From positions 16,595,845-16,659,844 of the forward strand of contig JAJEKV010000002.1 of assembly GCA_021234155.1 (NCBI GenBank): 64,000 nucleotides of DNA, given 5' to 3'. Numbering within the stretch: the stretch's first letter is position 1; each line of letters starts with the position of its first letter. This DNA comes from Isoetes taiwanensis (Eukaryota; Streptophyta; Lycopodiopsida; Isoetales; Isoetaceae). The position numbers and the translations under genes were made by a program. This document shows, piece by piece, positions 11,101 through 20,057 of the stretch. The notes under the pieces are model-generated. The model saw only the letters and a list, made by a program, of their open reading frames with translations. It was not told where the DNA came from and did no database searches.

Positions 11101-11280
11101 TATTAAGCAAATTCCAAGGCTTCTAGATCCTTGTGCTAACAAGCAGAAAAGTTTCCCACCACAAGAATCCATGGAGGCCAGCAGTTATTAAGCAAATTCC
11201 AAGGCTTCTAGATCCTTCTGCTAACAAGCAGAAAAGTTTCCCACTTTGGTTTCTCACCACAAGAATCCATGGAGGCCAAA
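11101..11280. repeat. 85-bp tandem duplication
   Basis: TATTAAGCAAATTCCAAGGC through the ATCCATGGAGGCC block occurs at 11101-11179 and again at 11186-11279, the second with a 16-bp insertion. No coding function recognised. 11281-11479 holds nothing else I can name. Confidence 0.75.
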
Positions 11281-11479
11281 GGCTGCTGTTAAATTCCAGT
11301 TGAAAAATATTTGTGTATGGGTGTTGCAAACTTTATGACTTTCAGAATAATGGGATCAATCTGCTCTATCTTTATGGTAACTTTTACTTATGTTCTATTT
11401 ATTTTATTGTGATGAAATTCAAAAGCTACAGGAGATGAAAGCCTCAAATGAATTCTAGTTTTTCCCTAAGGCCCCGAAG

Positions 11480-12135
11480 GGGCCAAAAAATTTTTTTTGC
11501 AACACAAACCATTAACATCCAACATATAAAAATTAAATCCTCCAACACATAACAACCAACACATAACAACCATTGACATTAACAACCAACACATAACTAC
11601 CATTGACATTAATTAACACAACCATTGGGTCCAACAAATTTAAATTAAAATCCCCCTTAAACCCCCTTTGGTTTGGGTGCATATTTCACACGGGGGTGAC
11701 TCCGGGCAATGAGAGCTGTTGGATAGGCATATTCACCCCTTATTCCTTAATCTACACCGTACGTAAAGTTCCTCGTTTGTGGGGTATGCAAGTACAAAAT
11801 TTGCTATACTGTATAACAAGATTCACAAAATACTATAAGATTTCAAGCGAAATACTATATGGTGTTGATTTCGTACATGCAAAATACAATTATGAGGACT
11901 CTCGCTGCCCTACGTCACCCCCCGTGTGAATATGCACCCAAACCAAAGGGGGTTTAAGGGGGATTTTAATTTAAATTTGTTGGACCCAATGGTTGTGTTA
12001 ATTAATGTCAATGGTAGTTATGTGTTGGTTGTTAATGTCAATGGTTGTTATGTGTTGGTTGTTATGTGTTGGAGGATTTAATTTTTATATGTTGGATGTT
12101 AATGGTTTGTGTTGCAAAAAAAAAAAATTTGGCCC
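11480..12135. mobile_element. 656-bp foldback/MITE with ~230-bp terminal inverted repeats
   Basis: The left arm (11480-about 11720) starts GGGGCCAAAAAATTTTTTTT and runs through AACATCCAACATATAAAAA, ACATTAATTAACACAACC and CCCCCTTTGGTTTGGGTGCA. The right arm (about 11900-12135) is its reverse complement and ends AAATTTGGCCC. About 190 bp of unique sequence lie between. The arms would form a long hairpin, so transcripts could feed small-RNA processing. There is no transposase, so it is non-autonomous. No target duplication is clear. The frame at 11603-11929 is just open sequence in the left arm and loop. Confidence 0.85.
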
Positions 12136-12159
12136 ACCCACGTGATAGTTCACCCACGT

Positions 12160-13330
12160 GATATGACGACAGGCGGGTGAACATCACATTTCCTATTTCA
12201 GATCCCTGTAATTGAAAACAATGTCGGGCTACATTTGATGTTAGACCCTGAGGAGCAGCACAACTCATCATTGAAGCTAAGGTCATTATCTTGGGTGAGT
12301 TTCCAACGGTCGATCAGGGCATGACAGAAAGTGTAAATTATGACTGCAATGATTTCTGTGGAAACAATCTTCCTTTTGAAAACATTTCATAGTTGCTAGT
12401 GATTTTAGACAAGTCGTGTCTGTCATAAAGGATGGGGGGAGGGTCACAGCATTTAATGCATCCATAAAATCATCGTCGCTATAGAGAGTCTTTCGTGTAT
12501 TAAGGTTGTAAACCAATATGAAATGCGGGAGATCCAAAGATCATGTGTTTTGTTGACAATATTGGGGAGAATTGAGAACAAACCATAGTACTATAAGATT
12601 TATTCAACATAACTACTAACATCGCAGATACAACTGAATTCTTTTATCCACCGGATATCCTTTGTGACCCATTTGAATGTGCCAAACAAATTTCCCTCAC
12701 TCCAATGAAGAGGCACATTGATGACTTCAATGGTCGCATCTTAAACAAAGTTGCTAACCAGGATAAGTTGTATTACAGCCATGATCATATAACCGAGCAA
12801 GACCAACTCATTCATGACCATCCCTAACATCGGATTTCTTAAACAATTTCACACACTCTAGGATTCCCAATCATGAACTCAGACTTAAAGTGGAGGCAAT
12901 ATATCACGTGGTGAAACGATTAGACATGGAGAAGGTCTTGTGAAGAATGCTAGACTTGTGATTGAATTGATACATGAGGAGTTTATAATGGTGAGGATTT
13001 TGGGTGATCCAAAAAGGAGAACGTACCTGATTTCCAGAAAAGATTTCTTCTACCACCCAGATGATTATCCATGGACTATTCATAGACGATAATTACCACT
13101 CCGGCTATCGTATTCAACCACATTTAATAGCTGTCATGGTTTAACATTGGATCGAGTGGTCATTGATCTGCACACGAATGTCTTTGTACATAGCCAATTA
13201 TATACAACCTTTACCCTTGTACGAAAAAGGCAAGACCTGCTAATACTCCTCTCCCTAGAGAATACAAGGAGAAGTACTGTGAATATCATCTACAAGAAAC
13301 TGCTCTGGCGATAAGGTACATTCTCTCTAG
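12160..13330 (+). pseudogene. PIF1-type helicase fragment, probably from a Helitron
   Basis: Spread over shifting frames are helicase blocks in the correct order: AAQLIIEAKV (in place of the LIxWDEAP motif II), VASDFRQVVSVIKDGGR (family: GGDFRQxLPVI), ISLTPMKRHIDDFNGRILN (family: LxPxNxxVDxxN), FTHSRIPNHELRLKV (family: GxPxHxLxLKVGxP), RRQLPLRLSYSTTFNSCHG (family: RxQFPxxLxxAMTINKSQG) and VFVHSQLYTTFTLVRKRQDL (family motif VI). The Walker A segment is missing. The left end meets the foldback element at about 12135. This set matches the helicase half of a plant Helitron RepHel protein. A host PIF1 gene is less likely in this repeat context. Many stops and lost motif residues mean no activity. 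Confidence 0.8.
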
Positions 13331-13654
13331 CATATAATACATCTATCATTGATGTGCATTACTTTTTCTCTATACATTATTTTTCTTGCTATCGAATTAA
13401 AAGGAAATTCCACCACTGCAGCAAATGGCAATTGCTCCTCTTCACTTTCCACATATATCACAAACATGTTCTCATCCATTTTCATTACAAGTTAAACAAG
13501 TAAAGAATAAGACAACTGAGCTTCAAATAAGGTGCGTCCCCTCTACTTTAACAGGTACTATTATTTGGCCATATAGTATATGATATGTTGTTTGATTACC
13601 ATGAGATTTCTCCCCTCCATGTTTGATCAAAGTGAACAAATAAAATCCATCCAT

Positions 13655-14005
13655 TGCACGATAGTCTAGTGGTAAATCTATTGGTTATGGGTGGCCCCTA
13701 GCCATGATCAAAGCCCACTGACTATCATCAGGTGGTTCTAACAAAAAGGGAATGAAAAGATATCCATCATGTTGGTGGCCTAGTGGTCAGGCCATTGGTA
13801 ATGGAGAAATCCCCACCCAGGCTCAAAACCCACCGACTACCATCAGATGGTGGCCAAAAAAAAAAGGACAATGAACATAAATGAGAAAGTGCAAAAAACA
13901 TCACGGTTGGCTGCCTAGCGGTAAAGCTATTGGTTATGGGCAACCTCCATCCATGTTCAAAACCCACTGACTACCATCGGATGGTTGCAAAAGAAAACTT
14001 GATAA
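13655..14005 (+). repeat. Three SINE-like units with tRNA-type boxes
   Basis: Three direct copies each have an A-box-like site (TAGTCTAGTGG at 13662, TGGCCTAGTGG at 13776, TGCCTAGCGG at about 13912), a conserved ATTGGTTATGGG-like middle, a B-box-like site (TGATCAAAGCC, GCTCAAAACC, GTTCAAAACCC) and a 3' end CCGACTACCATCAGATGGT, followed by an A-rich tail. The CCATC-GATGG end can form a small hairpin. Units are about 105 bp long and spaced 114 and about 136 bp. This fits a short tRNA-derived SINE family with repeated insertion or tandem duplication. Nothing recognised in 13331-13654. Confidence 0.7.
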
Positions 14006-14084
14006 TAATAACTATAAAAAGAACTGAGAAAATGCAAAAAATACCGCAGTAACAAAGTGGAAATTTCATGGTAATAAAAAATAG

Positions 14085-14440
14085 CTTCCACGTATCATAT
14101 GGGCACATGAACACAAGGTAATAGTCCGGGTTCAAATTCCGCATCTTCGCAAATGAAGAAAAGAATAGAAAAGAGAAATGTTCGTGGCGACATGGTGATC
14201 AAAAACAGCTTCCATTATCAAGCATGCACATGAACACAAGGCAATAGTATGGGTTCAAATCCCACATGTTTTTTGCGAATAAGAAAAATATAGAAAGAGA
14301 AATGTTCACGGCGGGCTTGGCCACTGCGATAAATTTCTTGATAATGCGGGTTCAAATCCCACATGTTCACAAACAAGAAAAGAATAGAAAGAGAAATTTT
14401 CGCGGCGTCCTTGGCCACTGCGATAAATTTCTTGTAGTAT
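14085..14440 (+). repeat. Second tRNA-like tandem array
   Basis: Strong B-box matches GGGTTCAAATTCC (14128), GGGTTCAAATCCC (14251) and GGGTTCAAATCCC (14348) are each followed by CACATGTTC or CGCATCTTC and an A-rich AAGAAAAGAATAGAAA stretch. Upstream of two of them are A-box-like GTGGCGACATGG and CGGCGGGCTTGG. A fourth unit (from 14400) repeats the GCCACTGCGATAAATTTCTTG head but lost the B box. A 13-A run follows at about 14579. None folds as a complete tRNA, so these are SINE-like copies, not tRNA genes. Confidence 0.7.
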
Positions 14441-15462
14441 ATAGCACATTTGGTCTCAGGCCACATGTGGTGTCTACATGATCTAACATATTTGGTTTTC
14501 TAACGGAGTCTTCATGCAACTTTGTTTCTCTTTGTTAATTTTCAAATTTTGTTGCATTTATGATTCAATTGTCTCGCATAAAAAAAAAAAAACACAATCT
14601 ACATGTTCACATGCATTGACCAGCCATTCGTTTGGTAATGTTGATAGTCAACCACACAATTCCAGTGCATTCTTGTAGTCCTCTAATTTACCTTGGAAGT
14701 AAAAGTTGGTAGCTATGATTTTAAAGAATCCATCCCACGTCAAGTCTAGTGTGTCTGTTCATTTTGTTATGTGAATGCCTTTGAATTTCTCTACATGTGT
14801 TTATGGTGTGAAGCTCCACATCAACAAATCAGAATGTGTATACTGCTCACTTGGAGGAGGTCAACATTGACAGTTTCTCTAAGAATATCGCGTGGACAAG
14901 TTATCTCATATTGAACATGCGGGCACAAAGATATACCCAGCTCAAGGCAATCCATGCCAACTCTAAATATGCGCCTAAACATTGAGTTCGTTTCCATAGT
15001 AGGCATAAAACATTTTCCTCCTAGACAAGCACCAACATAAATGTTTGCAAAAGCCTAGCAACACATGACATCGGTGATATATTTTTGTTTTCCAATGTCA
15101 GTTAAAACATGTTTGTATTTAACAAAAGCGTCTTTCTTTTCAATATTGGTATTAACTTGCCACCTCCTAAAGATGTATAAAAGAGGAAAGCCATGTCGGT
15201 TTGACATGTATCAGAAAGTTCTTCTACATTTATTTGTTGCATATTAAAATTATAAATCAATATCTTTTAGCATATTACACTATATATTTCTTCAACAACA
15301 AACTCGCAGCGCGAAAGACTAGATACTATGACACCATGAGTTTTACTATTTTAACAAATATAGAATTCACTTGATTTCCAATTGACTTTTACTTGACAAT
15401 GAAATATAATGGCTCACATTGTCTAAAACAAACAAAGAAGCGATCTCTTAGAATCGAACTCT
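14441..15462. other. Unassigned
   Basis: AT-rich DNA with a poly(A) run near 14579. No gene or RNA recognised. The frames at 14821-15006 and 15065-15247 lack any family motif. Confidence 0.3.
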
Positions 15463-15828
15463 ATGTACAAGCTGCTTGTCAATGGTGATATCCTTCCACC
15501 ATCCACTAAATGGTCCCTTCAGCTCCCGCTTCCTAGTTGGAGATGTATGTGGACTTGGACTTGGGATAAACTATTTTATCCTAAGGTGGTTGTGCTTTGG
15601 TGGCAGATTCTTCACAGATGCCCTCGTGTCAATGTGCTTGTCTACAGATTCGATCCTCGAGTGTTAGCACTTTGCCCATTGTGCAAGCAAATGGATGAGA
15701 CTATTGAGCATTGTTTCTTTTTGTGTGATCACCTCCAGTCGGTTTTGGTCTTAGCTGCTTTCACTTTTTCATGTGACATTGACAAGCCAGCAAGTGCTCT
15801 TGGCTATTTATCTGGATACTTGGAATAA
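15463..15828 (+). mobile_element. LINE ORF2 C-terminal zinc-binding (zf-RVT) fragment
   Basis: A 121-codon open frame matches the zinc-binding domain found after reverse transcriptase in plant LINEs: WTWDKLFYPKVVVLWWQILH (family: W..LW..K.PPKVKxFxWxxLH), then CPLC, then ETIEHCFFLCD (family: ETxxHLFxxC). Putative zinc ligands CPLC and HCFFLC are intact. The RT domain is not visible upstream. The ATG at 15463 is not a real start. A related reading frame may continue past 15828 (WNKLRSQAFHLG). It is either a truncated LINE or a domesticated scrap. 15829-16560 holds AT-rich sequence without a recognised gene. Confidence 0.75.
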
Positions 15829-16565
15829 GCTACGAAGCCAAGCCTTTCACTTAGGGATGGTTGTTGTAAAGATTGTGTGTTTTTAAGGGCTTAGATATTC
15901 CTGCTGCTGGTGTCTCCCAGGAAGCTCAAGGTAGAAATGCTAAGCCCTCTTTTCGTGAACAATTGGTTGTCTTTAAAGATGCCTACCCCACTTTTATCTA
16001 GGGCCCTAAGTGCAGGTTAAGACATCATGCTACCAGCTCCAAGTCAACCCCTATAGCATTACCTACAGGGTTCGAATTTAGAAACCTCCGTAACCAGAAG
16101 AATGCCTGTTAATATTCAAGACTACTGAAAATACTTAATATTTTAGTGCAGTTTACTACTTGTATTCTTTGATCCCATAGGCCAATTATCTCCATAGATG
16201 ATAAAAATTAATTTAATTTAATTCAATTTGTGGAATTAAATCCATTTGAGCCCAATAAAATGAACGCAATTATAACTATGTCTCTTGAATGATTAAACTC
16301 AATTCTTTTCAATTTAGTTCCTACTAATATGATTTGCAAAATGATATTTAGCTCTAATGGCAAGTCCGTTTATGCTCATTTGTCTTTATTATAATTCCTA
16401 GCCATTGATGTACATAATATTCTATTTTTTTCACACTCTCCACCATTTGCTAAAAACCTTGATGAAATCAAATTGAATTTTCACTTACCACTACCTAGAA
16501 GAAGTAGTAGACCAACCATTGGAGGTGGTCAATCTTATTTACAGTTCTTGAACATTATGCAAACA

Positions 16566-16670
16566 TCGATATGAAGACAATCTACCCCCATTAGTACAGT
16601 AATATCGTCTTGTGCTATTGATATGAAGACAATCTACCCCATTAATACAGTTGATATGAAGACAATCTCT
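16566..16670. repeat. Three short direct repeats
   Basis: GATATGAAGACAATCTACCC occurs near 16568 and 16617, and GATATGAAGACAATCT again near 16650, each with a CATTAxTACAGT block nearby. It is a local minisatellite of about 33-49 bp. Confidence 0.65.
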
Positions 16671-16689
16671 GCTCATGTATGCCTCTACC

Positions 16690-16945
16690 ACTATAGCCCA
16701 AGCATACCCAAAGCAAGGACATAAAAATTCACAAATTTACAAGGCACAATAGCCATTTCACAACCTTGCACAAGAAAGATATGACAGAACTGGCTTTCTC
16801 TAGAGTCCTCCCACATTTCTTCCCAATAATCAATTTTCGCAGAAGCAATTCTATCATGGCAAAATAAGAGAGAGGTGCACAAGCCAATGCACTATCTAAG
16901 CAAAAATTCGGACTCTGAAACATGACATATCTGGCCATCCTGCAA
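16690..16945 (-). other. Possible downstream exon of an unidentified minus-strand gene
   Basis: A strong splice acceptor (TCAAGAACTTGCAG) at about 16946 precedes a stretch open in two frames, one reading RIASAKIDYWEEMWEDSRES and the other MARYVMFQSPNF. It lies in the same orientation as, and downstream of, the broken exon at 17405-17671, so both may be parts of one dead gene. I cannot choose the frame or name the protein. Nothing recognised between 16946 and 17404. Confidence 0.25.
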
Positions 16946-17404
16946 GTTCTTGAAAAAGAATTTTTGCAGCTGCCTTCATCCCAAAGCTTAACCTAAACCT
17001 TCCATGTCATTTTCCACCACCAGCATTCTATTAATAAACCTAAAAACACACTTCAACTAGCGAAAATGCAAGGTTGGGATGAAGGTTGGGCAGGGATGGA
17101 GTAGCTTCAGTGATCGACATGATTGTCTTGTGGAGTTTGTGCGTTTGTGAAAGGGCAAGGGTGAAGAACAACAAATGCCAACCAGGACATTAAGAATGCT
17201 AAAGATAAAATTTGCACATCGTCTACAAAAAAAAAGCAAGTTCGACATGCAAACGGATCAAAGAAGATAACATATGAAAAATCTTAATGATTTGCATTCA
17301 CAAAAGACTATCTTGGATGAATTCTACTATTCTAGGTAAGATTTATACATCATTAAAACAAATTGCAAAGATCAAATTCTTGTGCATGGAGGGTACTTAA
17401 TTAC

Positions 17405-17671
17405 CAAGACCCATAAGAGGTTCCAAGTTCTTGGTGGCTTCGGCCGGCTATAATAGCAGCTGCTCGCAGCTCATTTCCTTCATCAAGAAACCTTCTTCCT
17501 CATACAAGGCAGCCAAGTCTCGCATTGCTAATCCAATAGCCAGCCCAGATGTCGAAGCAGGGGCAGAGCTAATCCGCAAGCGCTCCAACACGCCCTCCAA
17601 AAATTGTTTGTCAAATCTTCAGAAGCTGAAACGGGCTGGTGCTGGGGCTGAGCAGTTACGGCCATGGCCAT
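17405..17671 (-). pseudogene. Broken first exon of an unidentified gene
   Basis: An ATG in good plant context (AACATGGCC) opens MAMAVTAQPQHQPVSASEDL. After a run of five T's (17599-17603) the frame shifts by one base into a clearly protein-like stretch: LEGVLERLRISSAPAS, then SGLAIGLAMRDLAALYEEEG, then FLMKEMSCEQ. A stop at 17448-17450 interrupts it, after which PAEATKNLEPLMGLG runs to a donor-like GTAATT at 17404. So one missing T and one stop separate it from an open exon of about 88 codons. The composition (amphipathic, helix-rich) looks like real protein, not repeat. I do not recognise the family. A sequencing deletion at the homopolymer would explain the first break but not the stop. Confidence 0.5.
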
Positions 17672-17761
17672 GTTCGACGGAGTTTGTGCTGCTGTTTCGA
17701 GATGGGGACATTTTTTCCAAGCCCAAAGTGCAATTACATGTGGCATACACATAGGATACAA

Positions 17762-18384
17762 GTGGCATACACGTGTATAGGCTAGAATTGCAAAAAATCG
17801 TACCTCGGGTTAGGCAACCCTGCTAAACGCCATTAACAATTTTACTTAAGACCCTATAATTTCTACAATTTCAAAACCTTATGACATGCAACCCAATGGT
17901 ATCTAATATCTCTTAATAACATTTACGTCAATTTATGTGCTGCAACGCCGAGCAAATGTTTGCAATACGATGCAAAATATATGTTTCAAATTCTACCTAT
18001 CTCAACCATCAACCGGTCTCCAGCTGCATAAAAGCTGTTATGTCCTCAAAAATTGTCACGTGTAGGTGAAGGAAATTTGCTTCTACAGCTACATATTTAT
18101 GCACAAGAAACAGAGATGCCTTTGGTAGACTCCTGTTGTAAATCTTGACATATTGAACAGATAGCAATCTAATCATGGATCAACCCATGAGACAATATAT
18201 CATGTGTAGTTGCTGTTCAGGAAACAATAAATTATACCTCAAATTGGAACACATTAAATAATTTGTAATGTTTCTATACCTCTTCCCTGTCTGTCCACTA
18301 TGTGTCTTCTTCAACCTTAAAAAATCACGCGGTCAAATCTTAGGAGCAGTAATGCTACTATGCCAACTATGTTAAGCCCCCATT
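17762..18384. other. ARD downstream region
   Basis: AT-rich sequence downstream of ARD that presumably holds its 3' UTR. No other gene recognised. Confidence 0.3.
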
Positions 18385-19544
18385 CTAATGGGCAGCCACT
18401 GCATTTCCACCAGTCTTCTTCAGGAAGTGGGTAACGTATTGCTGCCTGTAACATAAAAAGAGCATGTCATAAAGGCGAAACATCAAACAAAAACTGGAAC
18501 TACATATGCAACATAATCTTAGTGTACATGCCTGATAGGATGATCATCTTGGGGTCGATTAAATGGAGTCCATATTGGATCCCCAATGAAGAGCCTCATA
18601 GCCTGTTAAAAGAAAATCAAGAAGGAATCCTTACAAACGGCTTGTACAATACCGAAACAAATGTGATTTTTTGCATCTCACCTTTATATGATTATCCTCA
18701 TCCAATGAGAAGCGGTGATAGCATCCAGCAGGAAGCACTATCATCTCGCCTTTGTGTACCCATATACGTATCCATTTATCTTCATGGTCTCGTACATCAA
18801 AGTAGCCTGAACCACAAAAGGGAAATTACCATACACACATTTTCTAAACACCTGCAAATACAAAAATGTACCGCTTCCCTCCAGACAATATCTGATTTCC
18901 TCATCTTCATGTATGTGCTCTTCATAGAAGATCTTCTTTCTGACCTCAAAATTTGGAAGGATAGTTGGACTTATATCTATTATATCCTGCAAAATCAGCC
19001 AGATATTATGCCTTAACTTCAGGCCATAAAATTATCCTTGAATGTCAACGAAGCCTATAAAAAGTAAGAAATAAAATACAACATTGTTATACTACATGGA
19101 ATAACTATGTGTAAAACGAAAACAATTCTAAGAAGCCAAACTAAATATGCTCGGTAACTTCGTGCTGGATTGTTGACAGGCCTGTCAAATGATATTTCAA
19201 ACATAGTTGTATGGTCTCCTTAAAATCAAATCTGCCAGCATAAAAAGAAAATTCTAGAATCTAACCTCATAGTTATACCCTCTGTCCTCTCGTATTTTTT
19301 TCAAAGCTGGGTCAGTTAAGTAGTTATCCGCATCTAGCTTCCAATAAAGAACTCCTAATTCTGCAGTGACAATCAAGACAATCATTGGAATGCATGTGAA
19401 GAGAAGGTAATAGACTGAAAGCAACTCCAAGACACACAACCACTTCTTACCAGCTAGTTTCTCCAAAGAAACGTACTGGGGAGGGTCCAGATGATGAGGA
19501 AGGCGAGGATCCTCTGTGGAATCATCCATATACCAAGCCTTCAT
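18385..19544 (-). CDS. ARD: Acireductone dioxygenase, six coding exons
   Basis: ARD is the cupin enzyme of methionine salvage. With Fe2+ it cleaves acireductone with O2 to the methionine precursor 4-methylthio-2-oxobutanoate plus formate. With Ni2+ it gives CO, formate and methylthiopropionate. Exons on the minus strand: 19544-19451, 19360-19266, 18986-18872, 18806-18682, 18602-18528 and 18441-18385 (TAG stop), giving 186 residues, a normal family length. Internal introns have GT and AG. The protein starts MKAWYMDD and contains [16 protein letters not shown] and IREDRGYNY. The metal site is complete: H87 and H89 in [13 protein letters not shown]93 and H132 in AGCYHRFS. The ATG at 19542-19544 is chosen because a pyrimidine-rich acceptor (TTTTCCTTCAG) lies 6 bases before it, so upstream in-frame codons are intron. 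The last intron has an alternative splice choice. This is the only gene in the window that looks intact. Confidence 0.95.
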
Positions 19545-19550
19545 TTTGTC

Positions 19551-19730
19551 CTGAAGGAAAACAACCACCGATCGTCAGAGGGCAAGCAAGCAACCGCAAA
19601 AACAAAGCTTGCGAAAGGAATTTAATGTAAAAAAATAGAGATTAACCTAAAATAAGTACAGAGGAGGGATTGAATACCTGGAAGACGGAGGAAAGGAGAC
19701 GCTACAAAGCAGCTTGAGTGGTGCACATAT
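19551..19730 (-). promoter_or_regulatory. ARD 5' UTR intron and leader exon
   Basis: A donor CAG|GTATTC at 19678/19677 pairs with the acceptor TTTTCCTTCAG ending at 19551, which predicts a 127-bp intron in the 5' UTR. The second exon begins at 19550, six bases before the ATG. The leader exon would lie just above 19678, in TTTCCTCCGTCTTCCAG and upstream. The transcription start and TATA box are not clear to me. Introns in the 5' UTR are common in plant housekeeping genes and can raise expression, but that is not shown here. Confidence 0.55.
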
Positions 19731-19916
19731 GCTACACAAGGACATACAGGTACCCTGGACGGCTTAGATTTGTGCAGGCAAGACCGGGAAGCTGTCGGGG
19801 CAAGCATATTCTTCTGTGCACATTCTGTCGACCTATGTGGCAGAAATATCCATGTAGCCAGATGCACCGCTTAACCACAAAAACATGCCACTTCATCGTG
19901 GCCACATGTCTGCCAC

Positions 19917-20057
19917 TTAGGCTGGATTCACATGCACCATCGCACCGTCATGTAAAATGCCACACCCTTTTACGCCCACCATCGCCGACCATCATAGATT
20001 TTCAAAGGGTGTAACAGGGCCCCTCTCCGACCACTGTTGCATGTGAACTGGCTCTTA
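19917..20057. mobile_element. 135-bp Tourist-like MITE upstream of ARD
   Basis: The segment 19920-20054 is flanked by TTA on both sides and has imperfect inverted ends: GGCTGGATTCACATGCACCA on the left, and AGAGCCAGTTCACATGCAAC (reverse complement of the right end). A TTA target duplication and small size fit a PIF/Harbinger (Tourist) MITE. It lies about 375 bp from the ARD start codon, within likely promoter range. Confidence 0.55.

Noticed and set aside
14128-14360. tRNA genes
   Set aside because: B-box words are near perfect but acceptor and anticodon stems cannot be drawn, so SINE-like copies are the better reading.
19254-19568. Single 104-codon ARD frame starting upstream with V-V-F-L-Q
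   Set aside because: It reads through an intron (19450-19361) and begins inside the 5' UTR intron. The spliced model from the ATG at 19544 restores the full cupin protein.
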